A stretch of DNA of 64,000 nucleotides from Pelosinus propionicus DSM 13327 (GTDB lineage: Bacteria > Bacillota > Negativicutes > DSM-13327), in assembly GCF_900114615.1 (NCBI RefSeq), contig NZ_FOTS01000019.1, positions 27,535 through 91,534 of the forward strand, given 5' to 3'. Each line of letters begins with the position of its first letter. The stretch's first letter is position 1. The translations under genes were made by a program, and so were the position numbers. The notes beneath the pieces are model-generated. The model worked only from the letters and a program-made list of their open reading frames with translations. It had not been told where the DNA came from and made no database searches. Shown in pieces: positions 42,321 to 50,780 of the stretch.

Positions 42321-44954
42321 TTATATACTAAACATAATATCTTTCATTTCTTGCAACAGTTTAGTACTTGATAGATTCATTATTTTTTCGGCAAACTCTG
42401 CAAACTCTTTTTTAAGGAGCATACCTTCACGAAACGTTTTAGATTGCTCAATATCCAACTTTTCTTTCGGAGCCGCCAAGAACGTAATCTTTCTTTTGTT
42501 TCCTGATGTTTCATGAGTTAATAAATTTAAATCTTCAAGTATTTCAATAGCAATTGAAACGGATGATTTGCAAATAACTGTTTGATATTTGCTTCGTACC
42601 AGCTCAGCTACTTGTAAGTCTGTTATAAAATCTTCTGCATAGTTTTTAAGTACCAAATAAATTTGACCTATTACGATGCGCTCTGGCCTGAGCTTTTGTA
42701 ATAAAGAATGATTGTCCTTCAAATCATTTTGATTAAATAAAAGATGGATATTAATTGTCTTATTATATCCTACCAACTTACATTGCTGTACTAAACTTTG
42801 CATATTGAGAGGTACATTATAGACTACAATATGTCGTATATCGTCCATTGCAATATCTTCTGTGCCAATAAGAGTTGTACATAATACAATAAATTGATCT
42901 TCTTTACACCATGCCTGAACCTTTTTTCGCCAAGTTTCATCCAATTGCGAATGAAAAAAACCAATTCGCTCTTTATATTTCGACAAAGACTCTCGTATTC
43001 CTTGTGCCAGTTCAAATGCAGCTTGAGGAGTATTAACGAAAATTAAGGTTTTCTCTTGCATTTTTATTAAATTCACTATATGTGTGGTTTTATCAACAAC
43101 ATTTCGATAATCCTTTAATTCCCAATGAAGCTGTTGGCTTAAGTCATTCTTAAGAGCAACTATATTTTCCGCAATATAACAATCCTCCAAACAACTGAAT
43201 TGCAGTTCTTTTTGTCCATGTAATGAATATAGCCTTTCAACTTCTGTAATTTCCTTTTTTCGAATATCATAAGCACGCAATTGAATTTTTTGCTGCCCCT
43301 GCCACTCATTGATTTCAGGAAAAAATGCCATCTCTATTTTTTCTGCGGGCTGTATTTCTTCAGCCAATTCACCCATTTGCCAAGCAACAACATCATTTGT
43401 ACTATTCTTTTGCTTAACTTTAAGTTTTAAATGACGAGCTTCTTGTCCAAGAGTACGTACCTGCTCCACCTCTATGTCCTTACACACAAAGACTGGACTG
43501 CGATTTCCCATACCATATGGCTCAAGGCAACCTAATTGTTCTAAGAATCCTTTATTTACCTCCTCTAAAGAAAGCAATGAATCAATTGTAAGTATGGGTA
43601 TAAAATCATCAGGTGTTAGCACAGTACACGCAATATGATTCAAGCGAGCATTTAACTCCTCAATATTTTCAGGTAAAACACTAAAACCAGCAGCTTGACG
43701 ATGACCACCAAATTGAAGCAATATATCAGAACATTGGCTCAAAGCATCGTATATATCAAAGGCAGGGATGCTACGGCAGGAAGCTTTACCAATTCCGTCC
43801 CGTATACTAATCATAAAAACAGGACGGAAATATTTCTCAACTAACCGTGACGCCACGATACCAATAACTCCAGGATGCCAGTCATGTCCAACAACAACAA
43901 GTACCTTAGATATATTCAAATTGAGCTCACTTACAACACCTTCTGCAGCTGATTGAATATCTTTCTCTACCGTTTGACGCTGAATATTCTCACATTCTAA
44001 GTAAGTTGCTAGCTCTCTTGCTCGATCTATATTATTAGTGATCAACAGCTCAACGCCATAGTCAGCTCGGCTAATGCGGCCCGCAGCATTAAGACGTGGA
44101 GCTATTGCAAAACCAATTTTACCTGCATCAATCTTACCAAGATCCACTCGGCAGACCACGGTTAATTCTTTTAAGCCTATACTCTCAGTATGGATGAACG
44201 CGTTTAAGCCTAGCTTCACTAAAATACGATTTTCACCAGTCAAGGAGACAATATCTGCAACTGTGCCAATCGCAACAAGATCAAGGTATTTTAAAAACTT
44301 ATCATCGTGTCCATAATAGTGGCGCGATAATGCTTGAGATAGTTTGAATGCTACCCCAACTCCAGCTAAGTTCTTCTCAGGATAAGAGCAGTCTTTCTGC
44401 TTAGGATTAATAATGGCATACGCTAACGGTAAAACCGCAGGTGGTTGATGGTGATCCGTAATAATAATATCCAATTGATGTGCAACTGCATTTACTTCAT
44501 CAACAGCACTTATACCACAATCAACTGTGATCAAAAGTTCTGTACCTGACTGAATTAAAGATGTGAGAGCGGTATGATTTAGACCATAACCTTCACTTTG
44601 TCTTTCAGGTATATAATACTCAATCGTTCCACCTAATTCCTTAATTACTTTATATAATAGTGCACTTGATGTTATACCATCAACATCATAATCACCATAT
44701 ACAATGATCTTTTGTCGACGTGTGATTGCCTCTGCAATACGGATAACAGCTTTCTCCATGTCTTTTAATAAATATGCATCTGCTAAATTTTCGATTCCGC
44801 CAGTTAAGAAATCGTTAGCAGTGACCGTATCTACTATACCTCGGTTGATTAAAACTTGAGCAATTATATCTGATATACCTAATGCATTACTTAATTCTTG
44901 TCTTAGATTCGTACTTTTTTGCATGACCTGCCATAACGGTTTCACTTTTGGCAT
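42321..44954 (-). CDS. recJ: Single-stranded-DNA exonuclease RecJ with long C-terminal domain
   Basis: 877 residues, longer than the Bacillus protein. DHH phosphoesterase motifs: YGDYDVDGITSSALL (near 81-95), VDCGISAVDE, and TDHHQPP (near 160). A DHHA1 domain with FGGHRQAAGFSV (near 420) and an OB-fold follow. The last 290 residues (after about 590) contain LIFVNTPQAAFELAQGI and VLCTTLIGTEDIAMDDIRHIVVYNVP, which read like a degenerate helicase C-lobe. RecJ degrades ssDNA 5'-3' in recombination repair. It has its own sigma-A promoter. Confidence 0.93.
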   Translation of the reverse strand: MPKVKPLWQVMQKSTNLRQELSNALGISDIIAQVLINRGIVDTVTANDFLTGGIENLADAYLLKDMEKAVIRIAEAITRRQKIIVYGDYDVDGITSSALLYKVIKELGGTIEYYIPERQSEGYGLNHTALTSLIQSGTELLITVDCGISAVDEVNAVAHQLDIIITDHHQPPAVLPLAYAIINPKQKDCSYPEKNLAGVGVAFKLSQALSRHYYGHDDKFLKYLDLVAIGTVADIVSLTGENRILVKLGLNAFIHTESIGLKELTVVCRVDLGKIDAGKIGFAIAPRLNAAGRISRADYGVELLITNNIDRARELATYLECENIQRQTVEKDIQSAAEGVVSELNLNISKVLVVVGHDWHPGVIGIVASRLVEKYFRPVFMISIRDGIGKASCRSIPAFDIYDALSQCSDILLQFGGHRQAAGFSVLPENIEELNARLNHIACTVLTPDDFIPILTIDSLLSLEEVNKGFLEQLGCLEPYGMGNRSPVFVCKDIEVEQVRTLGQEARHLKLKVKQKNSTNDVVAWQMGELAEEIQPAEKIEMAFFPEINEWQGQQKIQLRAYDIRKKEITEVERLYSLHGQKELQFSCLEDCYIAENIVALKNDLSQQLHWELKDYRNVVDKTTHIVNLIKMQEKTLIFVNTPQAAFELAQGIRESLSKYKERIGFFHSQLDETWRKKVQAWCKEDQFIVLCTTLIGTEDIAMDDIRHIVVYNVPLNMQSLVQQCKLVGYNKTINIHLLFNQNDLKDNHSLLQKLRPERIVIGQIYLVLKNYAEDFITDLQVAELVRSKYQTVICKSSVSIAIEILEDLNLLTHETSGNKRKITFLAAPKEKLDIEQSKTFREGMLLKKEFAEFAEKIMNLSSTKLLQEMKDIMFSI

Positions 44955-44977
44955 ACAGCCTCCATTTTATCTAGAAC

Positions 44978-45006
44978 ATTATACCCAATATGAGGATATT
45001 ATGCAA
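44978..45006 (-). promoter_or_regulatory. Sigma-A promoter of recJ-apt-relA
   Basis: TTGCAT (45001-45006), 17-base spacer, TATAAT (44978-44983), 24 bases upstream of the recJ ATG. Confidence 0.8.
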
Positions 45007-45102
45007 AATAATCCATGTATTTAACTTAAAGAAAATAATTATAAATTTTCTTCGACCTTATAATATTCTTGATATAAGTATGATAATCCTTTTAATTTTT
45101 GC

Positions 45103-45133
45103 AAAAAAAAAGTGTAAAAAAGGTTTTTACACT
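45103..45133 (-). terminator. Terminator of the permease-AAA-VWA unit
   Basis: Arms AGTGTAAAAA/TTTTTACACT (45111-45120/45124-45133), followed by eight T on the minus strand, four bases after the VWA stop. Confidence 0.9.
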
Positions 45134-45136
45134 CCA

Positions 45137-46837
45137 CTAACGTATACCCATTTCTTCCAAATTTTCGACTACGAAAATACTCCCAGCAGCAACTTCTGAT
45201 AGCTTATTTAGATAGGATAAGTGAGGCTTAAGACCAATACAAGTAAAACCATAATTCTTACTTTTTATTTGCTGTGCAACTAAAAGTGCATCATACACGG
45301 GATTATTTGTGACCATGCCTAGCGTAGGTACACCATCTGTAATTAATATGATAAAAGGATTATATGCTTTTTCCTGTTCTATATACTGAAGACAAGCTGT
45401 TAAACCTAATGCTAATGGAGTTTCTCCGTAGGCTTTTATCTCATTTAAACTTTGTTCTAACTCTCCAAAATCGTGAGTAAAAGGAGTTTGTACCCAAGCT
45501 CGGTTTTGCTGAAAAGCAATGACACTAATTCTATCCCTCGTAGAGAAAAATAAATATCGTGCTAATAATTTGGCAACATCAATACGTTGTCCTTCCATAC
45601 TAGAGCTAGCATCCATTAATAAACAAAATTCAATTTTTCTTCTTTTTTTTCGATTAAAATAGCGGACATCATCATGAGAAAAATGAAATATTGTTTCATT
45701 TGTTTGAACCATTCTGCGTGCAGCAGCGTTAATCATTTCCCCAATTGCTAGTTCTCCGTACTCATTGTCTTTAGCATCAAGATGAATATATTTCTTATTC
45801 TCTAAGCTTTTTGTTTTATTTTCATAAATTTTACTTTTCCCACACTTGAAATATTTTTTTTTAGTTTCTCGTACTACTTTTTTTAAGTGAGCTTCAATTT
45901 TGGGTAGCTGCTCTTCTAAGTAGCTCTTAAACTGCTTACCGCATTCTGTTACGTTACGGTTAGGATTCGAGAGATCAATTACCCATTTCTGATTAATATC
46001 CTGAGCTACCCGTTGACTATTTACACTACCAGCAGGTTTAGATCTTCTTTTACTATGATATTCTTCACTAAACTTCTTTAGATCCATTGCCAGACCAGAA
46101 GGAGATAATAAAATATTCTCCTCTTCTTTTTTTTGATCGGGTATGATAGTCATCGTGTTCTCTTTTCCTTTTAATAGAGAATCCGATTCATCAATGTAGG
46201 CTGTCAAATCACTTTTCTGCCTCCCTACACCTTTTATCATCTTTATCTTTTCATTACATCGCAACTCTAAATTACATGATAAAATAACGTTTTCTACTGC
46301 CATAATAATATAGATCAGGCAAGATAAATGTGGTGCTGGCACCATAATTGTAAGGTGAACATGATTGATGTGAGCTTTTCGCAAGGATAATTTACGACCA
46401 AAATTTAAATTACCTGTAATGCGGCCACCACCTGTACCTGTTTGAATATCAATAAAATCTGCTTTTACATTATCATAATATCCTTCCATCCTATTACCTA
46501 ATAAAGCATAATGTTCATTATATAAATCAATACTTTCATGAACTCGTTTAGCAATGAGTTTATGAGAAACTAAGCCACATTGATGAAAAACATCTAAATG
46601 ATAAATACTACCTGTCTCTACTCTCTGATAAAAGGCCTGTCCAGCGTCAAAATCTTGTAGAATTTCTACTTCTTCTGGAGATTCAGGCTGAAAACTATGC
46701 ATTTTTTGACTACATACAGTATTTTGTCCAATGCGAACCCCTAATCCCATACTTACTGAATTTACTAATTTATCTATTATAGATGCTATTCTTATTAAGA
46801 ATTGAGGCTCTGATAAATATCCTTCACGGCTTATCAT
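45137..46837 (-). CDS. VWA-domain protein, partner of BchI-like AAA+ ATPase
   Basis: 566 residues. The C-terminal von Willebrand A domain (about 400-560) has an intact metal-ion-dependent adhesion site: DASSS (about 408-412), the Thr in ETPLALGL and the Asp in ITDGVPT. The N-terminal 210 residues include TGTGGGRITG and a beta-rich region I do not recognise. A basic, lysine-rich linker (about 280-360) joins the two. Layout and coupling to a BchI-like ATPase recall magnesium-chelatase BchD and MoxR-VWA pairs that remodel or insert metal into targets. The target is unknown. It overlaps the ATPase gene by 14 bases. Confidence 0.85.
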   Translation of the reverse strand: MISREGYLSEPQFLIRIASIIDKLVNSVSMGLGVRIGQNTVCSQKMHSFQPESPEEVEILQDFDAGQAFYQRVETGSIYHLDVFHQCGLVSHKLIAKRVHESIDLYNEHYALLGNRMEGYYDNVKADFIDIQTGTGGGRITGNLNFGRKLSLRKAHINHVHLTIMVPAPHLSCLIYIIMAVENVILSCNLELRCNEKIKMIKGVGRQKSDLTAYIDESDSLLKGKENTMTIIPDQKKEEENILLSPSGLAMDLKKFSEEYHSKRRSKPAGSVNSQRVAQDINQKWVIDLSNPNRNVTECGKQFKSYLEEQLPKIEAHLKKVVRETKKKYFKCGKSKIYENKTKSLENKKYIHLDAKDNEYGELAIGEMINAAARRMVQTNETIFHFSHDDVRYFNRKKRRKIEFCLLMDASSSMEGQRIDVAKLLARYLFFSTRDRISVIAFQQNRAWVQTPFTHDFGELEQSLNEIKAYGETPLALGLTACLQYIEQEKAYNPFIILITDGVPTLGMVTNNPVYDALLVAQQIKSKNYGFTCIGLKPHLSYLNKLSEVAAGSIFVVENLEEMGIR

Positions 46838-48158
46838 TATTTAAATTTCCTTCACTAATAATAAATTCTTCAACTGGCAACTCTTTCAAAGCTAGGCCTT
46901 TATTTGGCGGAGCTATTATAGTAGCCTTAGTCGGATCTATTATATTACTACCTGATAAAGCCCCATTTTCAGTCCCAGCGTACCCTGCTCGTTGCTTGCT
47001 TTTAATCGGAAATCTTATTTTGCTGCATAACATATTGATTAAAAATCTCCACCATGTAACTTGTTTATCCACTTGCTCTTTCACTGGATGATCTAGTTCT
47101 TTCTCACTAGTACAATAAGTAGTAAGACATTGTGGATTCAAGCAACCATTCTTAATATCGTCCAAATATTTTAAAATTGCAGCAATTGTTTCTCCGTCAA
47201 TTCTATGAGCTAGTGCTAAAGTTAGAATGCTGCTGATATCTGCAATCTCAACCGTTTTCCGTCCTGCTAGTAAACAAGATAAACTAGCCGCAAATTCCAT
47301 CGTTTCAACAGCCCTTAAGCTTTCCAATTTAAAATCAACATAGACTTTAGCAATGATCTTTCTAATTCGCTCTTCCACAACAATCTGATCTAAGCTGCCA
47401 ATTGGAGCGATGCTCTGGCCATCTACTATGAGTGTCTCTTTTTTATTATTTTTTTCTAGCATACTATATACAGATAAGTAGTTGTTAGGACGTCCCATGT
47501 TAATACTAAGGTCAAATCGATCAGATAACTGTCTTCTAATGCGATTTAAAGCTCCAGGCTCTTCATCTGGATTAGATGCTGCCCAAATACTTACGGATAC
47601 GGGTAATTCAATAATTGGCATACCAGCCTCTTCAATTTGAAGATGACCTGGCTTAGTTCCCATTACATCAAGCAATATATCAGCTAATTCAGGAGATGTA
47701 TCAGCTAACCGATTGATTTCATCAATAAATATAATTCCCCGATGTGCTTGTGGTATCGTACCAGGTAATATAGCTGCTGAAGCTTCTTGTGGATTTGTAA
47801 GTTTCCCTAAATCAATACTACCAACAATGGTCCCAACTTTAGCAGCATGTGATATTTCTAAGAAAGGACAAGGTACTATTTCAGTACCGATATTCTTCAC
47901 CTCTTCAAGTGGCAGACACCGATGCTCGGGGCAATGAGGGGCGTTAGGGTGGCAATTATATTTGCAACCTTTAACACGAATAATTGGTGGCAAAACGTTT
48001 CTAACAGCTCTCATGATCGTTGTTTTCCCTGTCCCCCGCAGTCCTTCTGCATGAATGTGCAAAGGTATTTCATTGTGCAGTGCAGCGATAGACAGATCTA
48101 AAGCCCTAAAAAGATCTTGGTTTCCTGTGTGTCGCACAAGCTCATAATAAGGTTTCAC
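46824..48158 (-). CDS. BchI/ChlI-like AAA+ ATPase with Cys/His-rich insert
   Basis: 444 residues. Walker A GLRGTGKTT (39-47), Walker B GIIFIDEINRL, sensor 1 IWAASNPDEEPGAL and arginine-finger region RRQLSDRFDL are all present. The segment KVGTIVGSIDLGKL...ILPGTIPQAHRG matches magnesium-chelatase I subunits. Between Walker A and this lies a Cys/His-rich stretch: Cys at 65, 69, 76, 81 and 97, with His at 70, 75 and 79. No chlorophyll or cobalamin genes are near, so the substrate is probably not a tetrapyrrole. The start GTG 48158 has AGGAGG seven bases upstream. Confidence 0.88.
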   Translation of the reverse strand: MKPYYELVRHTGNQDLFRALDLSIAALHNEIPLHIHAEGLRGTGKTTIMRAVRNVLPPIIRVKGCKYNCHPNAPHCPEHRCLPLEEVKNIGTEIVPCPFLEISHAAKVGTIVGSIDLGKLTNPQEASAAILPGTIPQAHRGIIFIDEINRLADTSPELADILLDVMGTKPGHLQIEEAGMPIIELPVSVSIWAASNPDEEPGALNRIRRQLSDRFDLSINMGRPNNYLSVYSMLEKNNKKETLIVDGQSIAPIGSLDQIVVEERIRKIIAKVYVDFKLESLRAVETMEFAASLSCLLAGRKTVEIADISSILTLALAHRIDGETIAAILKYLDDIKNGCLNPQCLTTYCTSEKELDHPVKEQVDKQVTWWRFLINMLCSKIRFPIKSKQRAGYAGTENGALSGSNIIDPTKATIIAPPNKGLALKELPVEEFIISEGNLNNDKP

Positions 48159-48223
48159 GAAAATTCCTCCTATAAAAAATATTACCTTTACCATTAGATG
48201 CATTATGACATATTGACTTAACT

Positions 48224-48694
48224 CTATATGTATAGTAGGTATTTGCATATAATAGTAATCATAATTACTCCACATATAAAGCGTATTATTGCCAGTATCA
48301 TTAACCTCACTAATATTTTACTAATACTGTCTAAATAAGGTACTAATGCTTTTCCAACTACTAATTCCCATACGGTAAGACCAATTATGGAACCTAATAA
48401 AGCATCTGCCACAATAATTCCAGCCAGATTACATACGGTAGTATTCACACTATAAGTTTTTGAAACGTTATAATTACGCGTCAAATATCTCCTAAGCCCT
48501 CTTGTCCCAATTTCTGCAACAAAAACTAAAGCCCCTAATGTAATTAGTACCCATAAAGGATATGTACTAACTCCAGCTAGCAACGCATATAGACAAGCAG
48601 AAGCTAAAATAATGATTGTCCCATAGAAATTAGGAGCCAACGTACATAACTGTCCTATGAACATGACTAACAATATACCGCTTTGTACTATCAA
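48224..48694 (-). CDS. Small multi-pass membrane protein (DUF456-like?)
   Basis: 156 residues with four to five hydrophobic segments (about 2-20, 24-42, 46-62, 86-110, 125-155). The pattern GTIIILASACLYALLAG followed by a Glu-bearing helix and a second hydrophobic half resembles DUF456 proteins, but I am not certain. It starts at TTG with AGGG seven bases before, 37 bases after the permease-like gene and 65 bases before the ATPase. Confidence 0.7.
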   Translation of the reverse strand: MIVQSGILLVMFIGQLCTLAPNFYGTIIILASACLYALLAGVSTYPLWVLITLGALVFVAEIGTRGLRRYLTRNYNVSKTYSVNTTVCNLAGIIVADALLGSIIGLTVWELVVGKALVPYLDSISKILVRLMILAIIRFICGVIMITIICKYLLYI

Positions 48695-48731
48695 TGTGAA
48701 TCCCTTTCTTACCCAACTATAGTTACTATCA

Positions 48732-49748
48732 TTATTGCTGATTTTTCTTATATTTATGTACTAAATACGCAGTATAAATAATAAATATGATCATTATGAA
48801 ACCTGAATAACTCATAATCCATAATATCGTTATAAAATTCATGCAACTTACTAAAGATATAATAATTCCAGCTAATGTTAAGGCTGGTAAAAAAGATAGT
48901 TGTATAATACTACTAACTTGTCGAGCATTAACTAGCATTGCTGGAACCATTGTATTTGTAAAAGTGCAAAATAGAATAATATTAAAAGTAAATACCATAA
49001 CAGTACCGCCCACTTTACTAACAATACCTGTTAATGCCAATGGACCAGAAATATTTGCAGCTAATACTAAATAGGCAATCAGTATCGTAAATACGCCCTC
49101 AACAGACTTTGCTAGTAGAATCAAACTAATAGCTCTATGACCCTTTTGTGATAAATATGCTCCCATTTCAACAACTAAAATAGACCACATACCGCCAACA
49201 TTATAGCTTAATAGTCCTAAAGCGAGTAGCCAATTAACACTACTGAGCCTCGGCATAACAATATCGAGTTTAAATTCGAAAAGAATTAGGAAAATAAGCA
49301 CTAAAGGAACCAACAATAATCCAATATAATTTGATAGTATTAATAAACAACGCCCGTAACCAGCAGCTAGCACAGAGAATAATGATAGACAAATGAAACT
49401 TGCAAAAAAAGGCGAGATACCTGTCAAAGAATGTAAGATTTGAGAAGCATAATAGCCACCTGTTAAAGCACTTGCAGGAATGCATACAGATAATATCACA
49501 AATGCTAATATTTTTTTTCCCCGTAATCCGTACAACTCTTTCATAACAACAACTAATTCTTCTCCAGTCTTCACACCAACCCAAACCAGTATAGTGGAAA
49601 ACAGCAAGCCTAAAATAATAAATACATACAACGTACTAACATAAACTTCTTTATTCGCTAATATACCGGCTAAATCGGGAATGACTGCAACATGATCTCC
49701 TGCAATATGCAACATCGCTAAACAGCATATTGGTAATATCATCCACAT
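48732..49748 (-). CDS. Polytopic membrane protein, APC/YkvI-like
   Basis: 338 residues with about ten membrane helices and a short basic tail (HKYKKNQQ). The overall layout, with a Gly-rich region SYNVGGMWSILVVEMGAYLSQKG in helix 6, is like LeuT-fold amino-acid permeases (YkvI, spore-germination GerAB relatives). Similarity is only general, so the substrate is unknown. It is the first gene of the four-gene unit. ATG 49748 has GAGGTGG upstream. Confidence 0.75.
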   Translation of the reverse strand: MWMILPICCLAMLHIAGDHVAVIPDLAGILANKEVYVSTLYVFIILGLLFSTILVWVGVKTGEELVVVMKELYGLRGKKILAFVILSVCIPASALTGGYYASQILHSLTGISPFFASFICLSLFSVLAAGYGRCLLILSNYIGLLLVPLVLIFLILFEFKLDIVMPRLSSVNWLLALGLLSYNVGGMWSILVVEMGAYLSQKGHRAISLILLAKSVEGVFTILIAYLVLAANISGPLALTGIVSKVGGTVMVFTFNIILFCTFTNTMVPAMLVNARQVSSIIQLSFLPALTLAGIIISLVSCMNFITILWIMSYSGFIMIIFIIYTAYLVHKYKKNQQ

Positions 49749-49766
49749 AGATTCACCACCTCTGTG

Positions 49767-49794
49767 CTTATATGATATTAGATTGCTTTGCCAA
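49767..49794 (-). promoter_or_regulatory. Promoter of the permease-AAA-VWA unit
   Basis: TTGGCA (49789-49794), 16-base spacer, TATAAG (49767-49772), located between the secF terminator and the first gene. Confidence 0.55.
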
Positions 49795-49802
49795 GGGTGA
49801 AT

Positions 49803-49845
49803 AAAAAAGGTTATTGCCAAGTGTAATCTTGGCAATAACCTTTTT
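49803..49845. terminator. Terminator of secDF
   Basis: Perfect 18-base arms (49804-49821/49828-49845) with a 6-base loop and flanking A/T runs on both sides; on the minus strand it is followed by TTTTTTATT. Confidence 0.95.
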
Positions 49846-49859
49846 AAATATAATTGATT

Positions 49860-50768
49860 CTATTTAGATCCACCAGTTTTCAACGCAGTTCTTTTACGTT
49901 CTTCATATTCTTTCCAAGTAACCCAAATTGGGCTGGCATTGAAAATTGCAGAATAAGCACCACTGAGAAAACCGATTAACATTGCTAATGAGAAATTCTT
50001 TGTTGACTCACCACCAAAGAAATGTAATGATCCACAAGCAAATAACACTGTAAGTAACGTATAGAGAGTACGTGTAAATGTTTGCCCGATACTGCGGTTA
50101 ACCAGATCTTGGAATGACTCTGTCTTACGATGTGTTTTTAAATTTTCTCTGATTCGATCAAAAACAACAATAGCCTCATTCATTGAATATCCAATAACAG
50201 TTAAAATCGCTGCAACAAAAGAAGAATCCATCTCTATGCGGAATAAGGAGAAAATACCTAGTACAATTAATACATCATGCAATATAGCTAAAATCGCTGA
50301 AACTGCGATCTTATATTCAAAACGATAGGAGATATAAGCAATTAATAAAGCACAAACTACGGTTAAATTGAGTAGTGCTTGCTGCGTTAGCTCAGATCCC
50401 ATAACAGCACCCACTTTTTCGCTACGCAAAACTTCAAATGCTCCTAAACGTTTCTCCATATCGGTAAATAATATTTGACTTTCATCATTAGATAACACAT
50501 GGGTTCTAATAAATAAATTATTTGAAGCCTCTGCATGATCGGTTGAAACCAACTGAATTACACTATTTTCTAAATGATGTTCGACCAGCACTTCACGAAC
50601 TTGAGCGACTGTCACTGGAGAAGCAAATTTCAAATCCAAAATCGTTCCACCAGTAAAATCAATTCCTAAATTAAATCCCTGGAATGCCATGGAGATTAAA
50701 CCAGGAATTAAGACTATTAACGATAGCGCAAACCACCAATATCGTTTTCCAATAATATCAAATTTCAT
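49860..50768 (-). CDS. secF: Protein translocase subunit SecF
   Basis: 302 residues with six membrane helices and a periplasmic/extracytoplasmic domain after the first. The signature GIDFTGGTILDL is near residue 35 and VIGYSMNEAIVVFDRIREN near 190. With SecD it uses the proton-motive force to help release proteins translocated through SecYEG. It is separate from SecD here, unlike the fused Bacillus SecDF. Confidence 0.96.
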   Translation of the reverse strand: MKFDIIGKRYWWFALSLIVLIPGLISMAFQGFNLGIDFTGGTILDLKFASPVTVAQVREVLVEHHLENSVIQLVSTDHAEASNNLFIRTHVLSNDESQILFTDMEKRLGAFEVLRSEKVGAVMGSELTQQALLNLTVVCALLIAYISYRFEYKIAVSAILAILHDVLIVLGIFSLFRIEMDSSFVAAILTVIGYSMNEAIVVFDRIRENLKTHRKTESFQDLVNRSIGQTFTRTLYTLLTVLFACGSLHFFGGESTKNFSLAMLIGFLSGAYSAIFNASPIWVTWKEYEERKRTALKTGGSK

Positions 50769-50780
50769 TTAAATCCCCCC

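Noticed and set aside
42824..43015. Alternate-frame open stretch within recJ
   Set aside because: It is out-of-frame with conserved RecJ sequence and has no start signal.
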